Source of the DNA: SIG299 sp051880375
GTDB lineage: Bacteria; Bacillota; Clostridia; Lachnospirales; Lachnospiraceae
Assembly (NCBI GenBank): GCA_051880375.1
Contig: JBJENV010000021.1
Coordinates: 1-64,000, forward strand
Direction: 5' to 3'
Length of the DNA stretch: 64,000 bases
This document shows positions 1-7,095 of this stretch, piece by piece; position 1 is the stretch's first letter; every line of letters starts with the position of its first letter. The position numbers were made by a program, and so were the translations under genes. The notes under the pieces were generated by a model. That model had not been told where the DNA came from. It worked only from the letters and a program-made list of their open reading frames with translations, and did not search any database.

Positions 1-7
1 AGCATAA

Positions 8-51
8 AAAACGTCCGAGGAGAGTGTGCTCTTTTCGGACGTTTTATTTTT
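8..51 (+). terminator. Rho-independent terminator of an upstream gene
   Basis: An 11-bp perfect inverted repeat (arm 8-18, arm 35-45, reading AAAACGTCCGA) is followed by a T-rich tail. Its upstream gene lies outside the window. The A-rich 5' side means it could also work on the minus strand. Confidence 0.8.
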
Positions 52-115
52 TAATAGAAAGAATAGAATAATTTTTTTTAGTGCTGGAAAATCAATATAT
101 GAGGAGTGATTGAGA

Positions 116-973
116 ATGCTGAACGAATTGTTCTTTTGTGAATTGAGAAAGCTTCACACAGAACTGTATGAACTTGAAAAAGACTTCAGTGCAGAAGAGA
201 AAAGACAAAAGCATCAGATGTTTGCGGAAGTCGCTGAACTGATTATGAATTTGGCTCTGCTTGCCAGAAAAGAAGGTCTGCTCGCTCTTGAAGAAGCAGC
301 AAAGAATATAGGTGATGATGAGTACCATAGGATGTTAAAAAAACTGATTACTTATGTTGTTGACGGAACAGAACCGGAGTTGATTTGGGAACTGGCATTT
401 TGTCAGCATTTTTCCACAAATCATTCGCCATATACCGGTTTAGTGAATTTATTGTACATAAAAAGTGTACTTGCGATACAGGACGGGGTTCATCCTCATG
501 TTATCAAAGATTTTATATTAAATATACTTCCTGATGATGTGGCTGAGATACTGAATAATACGAAGGAAGAGCATGCGGAGAACATAGATTTGAATGCCTT
601 ATGTGAGCAGAAAATGCAGCTGGAACCGCAGGAGCCGGAATATTATGAAATACACCTTTGCGATGAAATCATTAATAAACTTGGTGACAGATCCCTTCAG
701 AGAGTTTTACGGGAAGTTGATAGATTTAGCCTGCTTAAAGTTATGAAAGGTATTTCGGGAGAAGGAAGAAGATGTGTTTTTCATAACTTGTCAAAGAATA
801 TTGCAAGTGAGATGGCAGAGGAATTATGGAGCAGCTATAACCAAAGTGGGAATGAAAAAAAATTATTTCAGAGGTATGAACTTGGTGATATGCAGAAAGC
901 CGCAAAAGAGGTATTGGATGTTATCGGTCAACTGAAAGCTTCCGGAGAGATTATAGTAAATTTTACTTATTAA
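116..973 (+). CDS. MotA-cytoplasmic-like / FliG C-terminal-domain hybrid protein
   Basis: This 285-residue soluble protein has no membrane segment. Residues ~40-95 resemble the cytoplasmic loop of the flagellar stator MotA, with the run ARKEGLLALEE followed by VVDGTEPELI. Residues ~195-285 resemble the C-terminal torque domain of FliG, with DRSLQRVLREVD, then NLSKNIASEMAEE, and ending in LKASGEIIV. In flagellar motors these two surfaces contact each other; here both sit on one chain and no flagellar genes are nearby. A TTG six bases upstream is in frame, but GAGGAG at 101-106 is spaced 9 nt from ATG 116, which I prefer. Family similarity is read by eye; the role (motor regulation or a motor-derived adaptor) is unknown. 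Confidence 0.75.
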   Translation: MLNELFFCELRKLHTELYELEKDFSAEEKRQKHQMFAEVAELIMNLALLARKEGLLALEEAAKNIGDDEYHRMLKKLITYVVDGTEPELIWELAFCQHFSTNHSPYTGLVNLLYIKSVLAIQDGVHPHVIKDFILNILPDDVAEILNNTKEEHAENIDLNALCEQKMQLEPQEPEYYEIHLCDEIINKLGDRSLQRVLREVDRFSLLKVMKGISGEGRRCVFHNLSKNIASEMAEELWSSYNQSGNEKKLFQRYELGDMQKAAKEVLDVIGQLKASGEIIVNFTY

Positions 974-996
974 AGCGAATGGCGTAAAAGGATAGT

Positions 997-1027
997 AAAC
1001 ACCCGGGATAAATGCTCGGGTGTTTTT
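997..1027. terminator. Bidirectional terminator between convergent genes
   Basis: An inverted repeat AAACACCCG (997-1005) / CGGGTGTTT (1017-1025), followed by T-rich sequence on both strands, lies between the plus-strand gene ending at 973 and the minus-strand gene ending at 1057. Confidence 0.8.
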
Positions 1028-1056
1028 CATCCTTTTTTTGTATACAGAAACAATCA

Positions 1057-1362
1057 TTATCTTACTCTCACTTCAAATGCCGTTGTCTGAGGTGGTATAC
1101 TGTTGGTCATAAAATTAGCATGCCGTACCCAGACACGCATCCCCGGTGCAAGTCTGGAAAATTCGATAGGTCTTCCGTTTCTGCCGACAATTCTGGCATT
1201 CTCCGGAACATTGAATCTTATCACAGTGGAAAGATCGGCGTCACGAATGGTCGTGAAGCTTCTGTTCTGCCTGTCTACATTGACAATTCGTCCGATGGTA
1301 ATGGTATCAGGCAAAGGTCTGCTGCAGTTCTGACAGCCTATATTTGGAAAGAAAATCTTCAT
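1057..1362 (-). CDS. Small beta-rich (OB-like) hypothetical protein
   Basis: This 101-residue protein is rich in alternating hydrophobic/charged residues, e.g. GRIVNVDRQNRSFTTI, then IRFNVPENARIV and GMRVWVRHA, a pattern typical of short OB-fold or DUF5666-like domains. A CxxC pair (GCQNC) lies near the N-terminus. The start is chosen at MKIFFPN because GAGGTG precedes it on the minus strand (1367-1372); an in-frame TTG at 1374 lies upstream of that site. There is no signal peptide. It stands alone, convergent with the FliG-like gene and divergent from the ABC operon. Function not recognised. Confidence 0.6.
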   Translation of the reverse strand: MKIFFPNIGCQNCSRPLPDTITIGRIVNVDRQNRSFTTIRDADLSTVIRFNVPENARIVGRNGRPIEFSRLAPGMRVWVRHANFMTNSIPPQTTAFEVRVR

Positions 1363-1490
1363 GATACACCTCAAAGGGTTTTACTGTATTATATTCCGCT
1401 TTTAGAAAACGGAAGCATATCCGCTACGGTAAAATCTGAAATAGTTTCCGAAATTTAAAATAATAAATTTTCCAGTTGAAAAATAGTTAG

Positions 1491-1577
1491 TTGTATGATA
1501 TTATGGTTTGCATAAACTAACCTTAAGAGCCTGCGAATGCGGGTATTTTTTAAACAATAGAGTTAGAGAATACTAAC
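1491..1577 (+). promoter_or_regulatory. Promoter and operator region of the ABC exporter operon
   Basis: A candidate promoter TTGTAT (1491-1496)-16 nt-TAAACT (1513-1518) is flanked by GTTAG/CTAAC half sites. Downstream is a short stem CCTGC-GAAT-GCGGG (1530-1543) followed by a T-run, like a weak attenuator. Then comes a perfect inverted repeat GTTAG-AGAATA-CTAAC (1562-1577) immediately before the first gene. The repeated TTAG/CTAA half sites suggest repressor binding; the regulator is not identifiable from sequence. Confidence 0.5.
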
Positions 1578-1615
1578 ATTGATTAGTGAATGATAACAAG
1601 AAAGGAAAAACAGAT

Positions 1616-3355
1616 ATGATGATAAACAAAAGGCTGATTGGAACGGTCAGCGAAAGCAAAAAGTACATTGCAAGAAACGTTGCATTACAATGGTGCTCCC
1701 TTGTAGCAAACATTTTTATGATGGCAGCAATTACATATCTGTTTGGAGGGCTTTTCCGCGGAAACGCAGGAACAAAGGAATTTGTTGTTACTGTTGTGAT
1801 TGCGGCAGCGGCTGTCTTCATTAGATTTTTATGCAATGTAACGGCAAGCCGGATGGGATATTTGTCTTCCAAAGCTGTGAAAAAGACACTGCGAGAAATG
1901 ATATACAAAAAGCTGCTGCGGCTTGGTAACTCTTATAAAGAGAAGGTACAGACATCGGAAATTGTTCAGGTAGCGGTAGAGGGTGTGGACCAGCTGGAAA
2001 CCTATTTCGGAGCATATCTTCCGCAGTTTTTCTATGCTATGCTGGCACCGGTTACCTTATTTATTGTACTGAGCTTTGTCAACTTACCGTCCGCAGTCGT
2101 ACTGCTTATCTGCGTTCCGATGATTCCGATGGCGATTGCAGCAGTTCAGACCTGGGCAAAAAAGCTGCTTTCCAAGTACTGGGGGCAGTACACGGCACTT
2201 GGCGATACATTTCTGGAAAACCTGCAGGGGCTTACCACATTAAAAATTTATCAGGCGGATGAATTTAAAAACAAGGAGATGAATGAGGAGTCTGAGAAAT
2301 TCCGGAAAATCACGATGAAGGTGCTTACCATGCAGCTGAATTCGATTACCATTATGGATTTGATAGCTTACGGAGGAGCAGCACTTGGCGTGATACTCTC
2401 GGTTACGCAGTACCGCGGCGGGCATGTCTCTCTGGAAGGCTGTCTTTTGATTATCCTGTTGTCTGCAGATTTCTTTATTCCTATGAGGCAGCTCGGCTCG
2501 TTTTTTCATATTGCGATGAACGGAATGGCGGCAAGCGATAAAATCTTCCGGCTTTTAGATTTGCCTGAGGATAGAGAGAAAACCGAAGAGATGTCTGTGA
2601 ACTGCTCTGTTTGTTGTTTGGACCTGAACTTTTCGTATGAAGCCGGACGGGAAATATTGCATGGCGTGAATCTTCAGTTCCCGGAGGGAAGTTTTACCTC
2701 GATTGTCGGAGAAAGCGGCTGCGGTAAGTCGACGATTGCGGCAATTCTGATGGGAAGAAACAAGGGCTATACGGGTTCTGTTTCCGTTGGCGGGAAGGAG
2801 CTTTCCGGGCTTTCTGAGGAGAGTATCGTCCGAAATATTACTTATATCAGTCATCAGAGCTATCTCTTTAAAGGAACGGTACGTGACAACCTGCTGATGG
2901 GAAACGGTAATGCAACAGAGGAAGAAATGTGGGAAGTATTAAAGAGAGTAAATCTGGCTGACTTCCTGCGTGAGGAACAGGGACTGGATACACCGCTGTC
3001 GGAAAAGGCATCCAATCTCTCGGGAGGACAGTGTCAGCGCCTTGCACTGGCAAGAGCGCTGCTGCATGACAGCAAGATATACATCTTTGATGAAGCAACC
3101 TCAAACATTGATGTGGAAAGTGAAAATGATATTATGGCGGAAATATATCGCCTTGCAAAGACAAAAACGATAATTCTTATTTCGCACCGGCTTGCCAATG
3201 TAGTCGGCTCGGACAACATTTTTGTCATGGAAAACGGAGCTGTGGCAGAATGCGGCACGCACGAAGCGCTGCTTGCGGGCAACGGTGTTTATGCAAAGTT
3301 ATGGAGAGCGCAGCAGACTCTTGAAAATTACGGAAAGGAAGGAGAGCAGAGATGA
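1616..3355 (+). CDS. ABC exporter, permease-ATPase half, CydD-like
   Basis: This half-transporter of 579 residues has an N-terminal six-helix exporter domain (~20-300) and a C-terminal ATPase with Walker A GESGCGKST (~364-372), signature LSGGQ (~468), Walker B IYIFDEATS and an H-loop ISHR. The segment GVDQLETYFGAYLPQFFYA and the following GLTTLKIYQADE are typical of CydD rather than lipid or peptide exporters. In E. coli CydDC exports cysteine/glutathione and has been linked to haem; no cydAB is visible here, so the substrate is open. Start: ATG 1616 lies 9 nt after AGGA; a GTG at 1586 lacks a ribosome site. It overlaps its partner gene by 4 bp (ATGA). Confidence 0.85.
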   Translation: MMINKRLIGTVSESKKYIARNVALQWCSLVANIFMMAAITYLFGGLFRGNAGTKEFVVTVVIAAAAVFIRFLCNVTASRMGYLSSKAVKKTLREMIYKKLLRLGNSYKEKVQTSEIVQVAVEGVDQLETYFGAYLPQFFYAMLAPVTLFIVLSFVNLPSAVVLLICVPMIPMAIAAVQTWAKKLLSKYWGQYTALGDTFLENLQGLTTLKIYQADEFKNKEMNEESEKFRKITMKVLTMQLNSITIMDLIAYGGAALGVILSVTQYRGGHVSLEGCLLIILLSADFFIPMRQLGSFFHIAMNGMAASDKIFRLLDLPEDREKTEEMSVNCSVCCLDLNFSYEAGREILHGVNLQFPEGSFTSIVGESGCGKSTIAAILMGRNKGYTGSVSVGGKELSGLSEESIVRNITYISHQSYLFKGTVRDNLLMGNGNATEEEMWEVLKRVNLADFLREEQGLDTPLSEKASNLSGGQCQRLALARALLHDSKIYIFDEATSNIDVESENDIMAEIYRLAKTKTIILISHRLANVVGSDNIFVMENGAVAECGTHEALLAGNGVYAKLWRAQQTLENYGKEGEQR

Positions 3356-5022
3356 AAAAGAGAAGCGGATTTATCGTTATGTCAAAACTCATTGGTCTTG
3401 TAAAGCCGCTGACCGGGTTTATGGTACTGGCTGTTTTAATGGGACTGATCGGACACCTCTGTGCCGCTTTTATTACGATATTCGGAGGCTATGCGGTACT
3501 GGAACTGCTTAATTCTGATACACCGTTCCGCATTACGGTTATTTTTGTCGGCGTTGTGACATTTGCCGTCCTGCGTGGGTTCCTTCGCTATGCAGAGCAG
3601 GCATGCAATCATTTTATTGCCTTTAAACTGCTTGCACTGATTCGTGATAAGGTATTTCAGTCGTTAAGAAGGCTGTGCCCGGCAAAGCTGGAGGGAAAAG
3701 AAAAGGGAAATCTGATTTCGGTTATTACCTCGGACATTGAGCTGCTGGAGGTGTTTTATGCACATACCATATCGCCGTCCGCCATTGCCTTTTTGTTTAC
3801 GATTGTAATGTGTATTTTTATCGGAAGCTTTCATCCGGTATTGGGGTGGATTGCTCTTGCTGCCTATCTTACAGTAGGAGTGCTGATTCCGATTCTGACC
3901 TCAAAGCGAAGCGGTGATGCAGGCATAAGATTTCGTACAAAATCAGGAGAACTGAGCAGCTTCCTCTTAGACAGCCTTCGAGGACTTCCTGAAATCCTGC
4001 AGTACGGACAGGGAGAACAGCGTCTTCACAGGATGAGCGAAATGACGGACGAGCTTTCCAAAGAGGAAGAACGGATGAAGCGTGTCTCTGGAAGAAACAT
4101 GGCGGTGACGAATACGGTGATTCTGCTCTTTGATTTGGTGATGCTGTTTGTTTCCGCATCTCTTTTTAAGAACAGTCAGACAGGCTTTGCAGGCGTACTG
4201 ATACCGACGATTGCGCTTATGAGTTCCTTCGGCCCGGTGGTAGCTTTAGCAAACCTTGGAAGCACTCTGCAGAATACCTTCGCTGCGGGAAACAGAGTGC
4301 TTGACATTTTAGAGGAAACACCTGCAGTGGAGGAAATCCACGGTAAGCAGGAAATTCCGTTTACAGGGGCTTCCGTACAGAATGTCACGTTTGCTTACGG
4401 AGAGGAAACCATATTAGAGGATGTAAGCTTAGACATTCCAAAGGGTGCAGTTATCGGAATTGTCGGAAAAAGCGGAAGCGGTAAGTCGACGCTTCTTAAA
4501 CTGCTCATGCGTTTCTGGAATGTGCAGAAGGGAACGGTGAAGATTTCGGATACGGACATTGCAGAAATTAATACCGGAAATCTTCGTGATATGGAAAGCT
4601 TCATGACGCAGGAAACGCATTTATTCCATGACAGTATTAAAAATAACCTGCGGATTGCAAAGTTAAATGCAACGGATGAGGAGATTGCGGATGCCTGCAA
4701 AAAGGCATCGGTACATGAGTTTATCATGGGGCTTCCGCAAGGGTACGATACTCCGGTCGGAGAGCTTGGAGACACGCTTTCGGGCGGAGAAAGACAGAGA
4801 CTTGGTCTTGCACGTGCCTTCCTTCATAATGCACCGTTTATGCTTTTTGATGAGCCTACAAGCAATCTGGACAGTCTCAACGAAGCAGTGATTCTTAAGT
4901 CTTTAAAGGAAGAAGGACGGGATAAGACGGTAGTTCTGGTTTCTCACAGGCAGTCCACCATGCGGATTGCAGACATGGTTACTTCCGTGGAACAGCTGCC
5001 TGGGACAGGGAGGGCGAGCTGA
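3352..5022 (+). CDS. ABC exporter, permease-ATPase half, CydC-like
   Basis: This is the second half of the heterodimeric exporter, 556 residues. It has an N-terminal transmembrane domain (~1-310) and an ATPase with Walker A GKSGSGKST (~372-380), signature LSGGE (~476) and Walker B FMLFDEPTSN (~496). The order D-half then C-half with a 4-bp ATGA overlap is the usual CydDC arrangement and implies translational coupling. It is followed by a 4-bp-coupled micro-gene and a YbaN-family gene, so the unit probably transports or handles a small redox-active or haem-related compound; that is inference. Confidence 0.85.
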   Translation: MKKRSGFIVMSKLIGLVKPLTGFMVLAVLMGLIGHLCAAFITIFGGYAVLELLNSDTPFRITVIFVGVVTFAVLRGFLRYAEQACNHFIAFKLLALIRDKVFQSLRRLCPAKLEGKEKGNLISVITSDIELLEVFYAHTISPSAIAFLFTIVMCIFIGSFHPVLGWIALAAYLTVGVLIPILTSKRSGDAGIRFRTKSGELSSFLLDSLRGLPEILQYGQGEQRLHRMSEMTDELSKEEERMKRVSGRNMAVTNTVILLFDLVMLFVSASLFKNSQTGFAGVLIPTIALMSSFGPVVALANLGSTLQNTFAAGNRVLDILEETPAVEEIHGKQEIPFTGASVQNVTFAYGEETILEDVSLDIPKGAVIGIVGKSGSGKSTLLKLLMRFWNVQKGTVKISDTDIAEINTGNLRDMESFMTQETHLFHDSIKNNLRIAKLNATDEEIADACKKASVHEFIMGLPQGYDTPVGELGDTLSGGERQRLGLARAFLHNAPFMLFDEPTSNLDSLNEAVILKSLKEEGRDKTVVLVSHRQSTMRIADMVTSVEQLPGTGRAS

Positions 5023-5135
5023 TGAGCAGAGGCATTGTCGAAAAACGTGAACGAGAAAAGGAAGTCGTGGCAATCCGCCATGTGACAGAGTCAAAGAAAG
5101 AGAAAAGAAGATTGGAGAAGAAAGATGAACATTAA
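5022..5135 (+). CDS. 37-residue charged micro-protein, translationally coupled
   Basis: A short reading frame starts at ATG 5022, which overlaps the TGA of the ABC gene (TGATG). A strong ribosome site (AGGGAGGG type, 5007-5014) is spaced 7 nt upstream. It ends at TAA 5133-5135, inside the first codons of the next gene. The product is soluble and very rich in Lys, Arg and Glu (begins MSRGIVEKRERE, ends RRLEKKDEH), predicted as one charged helix. Position and ribosome site argue that it is translated; it may instead serve only to couple translation of the downstream gene. Confidence 0.55.
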   Translation: MSRGIVEKREREKEVVAIRHVTESKKEKRRLEKKDEH

Positions 5136-5508
5136 AAAAATTGTAACTATCGCAGTTGGCTGCATTGGTGTCGGACTTGGGGCAATCGGAGCGGTAGTTC
5201 CGCTGCTTCCGGCATTTCCGTTTTTGCTTTTAGCGGCTTTTTGCTTTGGCAGAAGTTCTGAGAGGCTGAATCACTGGTTTATCCATACAAAGCTGTATAA
5301 AAACAATCTGGAAAGCTACGTTCAGGGAAGAGGAATGACATGGAAGACCAAAATCCGCATTATGATTATGGTAACGCTTCTGATGTCTGTTGGCTTTGTT
5401 ATGATGAACAGCGTTCCTGTCGGAAGAATTGTACTTACGTGCGTTTGGATATTTCATATCCTTTACTTTACATTTCGTGTAAAGACCTTAAAACCGGAAG
5501 CAGTGTAG
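5125..5508 (+). CDS. YbaN/DUF454 family inner membrane protein
   Basis: This 127-residue protein has about four membrane segments in two hairpins: residues ~5-38 contain IGAVVPLLPAFPFLLLAAFCF, and residues ~75-115 form the second pair. The loop has the family pattern SERLNHWFIHTKLYKNNLESY. YbaN/DUF454 proteins are widespread and often sit near haem or respiratory genes; their biochemical role is not established. GGAG at ~5113 precedes ATG 5125. It belongs to the CydDC-like operon, overlapping the micro-gene by 11 bp. Confidence 0.85.
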   Translation: MNIKKIVTIAVGCIGVGLGAIGAVVPLLPAFPFLLLAAFCFGRSSERLNHWFIHTKLYKNNLESYVQGRGMTWKTKIRIMIMVTLLMSVGFVMMNSVPVGRIVLTCVWIFHILYFTFRVKTLKPEAV

Positions 5509-5615
5509 TTCTCTTGAATTTTCCTTCCGATAATGTTATTCTTAGTCTAGCATGACATACTTTCAGAATGTGAACTCTGGAAGGGCATGGGGACCGGCAA
5601 ACGAGGAGGATTGAC

Positions 5616-6350
5616 ATGGACATAAAACCATATAAAAAGGATGCGGAATATTCCTATACGTTGGGTGCTTTCCCGACAATCGAACTGTTAAAGACGAGAC
5701 CGGAGGCTGTCACAGAGGTTTATGTGCATTCCACATTTACCGATATGGAAACGATATTGAATCTAACAGAGCCAAATCATATTCCGGTGTTAAGACAGGA
5801 TAAAGTAATCCATAAGCTGAGCGACAAGGAAAATTGTTTTGTGGTCGGAGTATTTCAGAAGTATACGGATACGCCGGAAGCAGACAAGCCGCATATTGTG
5901 CTTGTCAATCCCGGAAACATGGGAAACATGGGGACGATTATGCGGACAGCGGTGGCGTTCGGAATAAAAAATATGGCGATTATCGCACCGGGAGTTGATG
6001 TGTTTCATCCGAAAACCGTACGTGCCTCCATGGGCGCGTTGTTTCGTTTAAACTGTGCTTATTTTCAGAGCTTTGAGGAGTACAGAGCGCAATACGGGAA
6101 GCATGAGGTGTTCTGCTTCATGCTGAATGCAGACCGCCGACTTACAATAAAGGACTGTCCGAAGCCGGAACTGTTTTCTCTTGTCTTCGGAAACGAAGCG
6201 ACAGGATTGGATGATTCTTATCTTAACAAGGGAACAAGCATCATTATTCCTCAGTCGGATGAGGTCGATTCCTTAAATATTACAATCGCGGCGGGTATCG
6301 GCATGTTTTTATTTACACAAAGAGGAGAAAAGGAAGCATCTCTCGAATAA
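5616..6350 (+). CDS. TrmH/SpoU-family RNA 2'-O-methyltransferase
   Basis: This 244-residue SPOUT enzyme uses S-adenosylmethionine to methylate ribose in tRNA or rRNA. The three SpoU motifs are present: NPGNMGNMGTIMRTA (~98-112), LVFGNEATGLD (~190-200) and IPQSDEVDSLNITIAAGIG (~213-231). A substrate-recognition-like N-terminal domain occupies ~1-95. GAGGAGG precedes ATG 5616. The exact target nucleotide cannot be read from sequence. It sits between the exporter operon and cheX. Confidence 0.88.
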   Translation: MDIKPYKKDAEYSYTLGAFPTIELLKTRPEAVTEVYVHSTFTDMETILNLTEPNHIPVLRQDKVIHKLSDKENCFVVGVFQKYTDTPEADKPHIVLVNPGNMGNMGTIMRTAVAFGIKNMAIIAPGVDVFHPKTVRASMGALFRLNCAYFQSFEEYRAQYGKHEVFCFMLNADRRLTIKDCPKPELFSLVFGNEATGLDDSYLNKGTSIIIPQSDEVDSLNITIAAGIGMFLFTQRGEKEASLE

Positions 6351-6374
6351 TTTATTTTTTACGAGAGAAAGCGG

Positions 6375-6403
6375 TTGAAACTTTTGAAGTTTTTTGATAT
6401 GAT
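6375..6403 (+). promoter_or_regulatory. SigA-type promoter of cheX
   Basis: TTGAAA (6375-6380), a 17-nt spacer, and TATGAT (6398-6403), about 47 nt before the cheX start. Confidence 0.75.
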
Positions 6404-6449
6404 ATACACATGCGCTGAAGATGAAATTCAGGCTTTTGGGAGGATAACT

Positions 6450-6923
6450 ATGGCGGGAATTAAAGCAGAACAAATCAATCCGTTTTTAATCTCTGCAAAG
6501 CAGGTATTGCAGCAGGTATGTCAGATAGATGTAAGAATCGGAACAATTACAAAGGACGATGTTTTTATCAACGGAGAGCCATTGTTTATTATGCTCGGTG
6601 TCACCGGAGAAATTACCGGGCAGGTTTTAATTGTCATGGACAATGATGTGGCAAAGGATATTGCATCTCGTATGATGATGGGAATGCCGGTAAATGAGAT
6701 TGATGATATGGCAAGAAGTGCACTTAGTGAGCTTGGCAATATGGTGATGGGAAATGCCGCAACTATTTTGTCCAACAATAACACAATGATTGACATTACA
6801 CCGCCAACCTTAATGACAGGAAACACAAAAATAACGGCACCGGATATTTCGACGGTTAAGGTCCCTCTGTTATACCAGAATTATGAGATTAAACTGTACT
6901 TCCTCTTGAAGCCGGCAAAATAA
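6450..6923 (+). CDS. cheX: CheX-type chemotaxis phosphatase
   Basis: This 157-residue protein belongs to the CheC/CheX/FliY phosphatase family, which dephosphorylates CheY-P. The catalytic motif is intact: E94 and N97 in SALSELGNMVMGNA, at the spacing of characterised CheX proteins. GGGAGG (6438-6443) sets the start at ATG 6450; the frame is open further upstream but over the promoter. It is an orphan: no cheA, cheY or receptor gene is in the window. It may act on CheY or on another receiver domain. Confidence 0.88.
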   Translation: MAGIKAEQINPFLISAKQVLQQVCQIDVRIGTITKDDVFINGEPLFIMLGVTGEITGQVLIVMDNDVAKDIASRMMMGMPVNEIDDMARSALSELGNMVMGNAATILSNNNTMIDITPPTLMTGNTKITAPDISTVKVPLLYQNYEIKLYFLLKPAK

Positions 6924-6933
6924 GTAACAGAAC

Positions 6934-6969
6934 ATAAGCGCTTTGCACAATGTGCGGCGCTTATTTTTT
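6934..6969 (+). terminator. Terminator after cheX
   Basis: Stem ATAAGCGC (6934-6941) / GCGCTTAT (6957-6964), with an inner GCACA-TGTGC pairing, followed by a T-run. Confidence 0.85.
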
Positions 6970-7010
6970 ACGATATATCGGAGAGACTGCTTTACGGCAA
7001 TATTTTAGTC

Positions 7011-7039
7011 TTGCAATTAATCCTTATATCGTGTACAAT
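7011..7039 (+). promoter_or_regulatory. SigA-type promoter of the hydratase gene
   Basis: TTGCAA (7011-7016), a 17-nt spacer, and TACAAT (7034-7039). Confidence 0.8.
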
Positions 7040-7095
7040 CAATGCTATACGTTAATAAGTTAAATCGAAAAAATGACAGAGAATGGAGGACAAGC

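Noticed and set aside
6338..6368. TCTCTCG/CGAGAGA inverted repeat after the SpoU gene as terminator
   Set aside because: No T-run follows; the cheX promoter begins immediately after.
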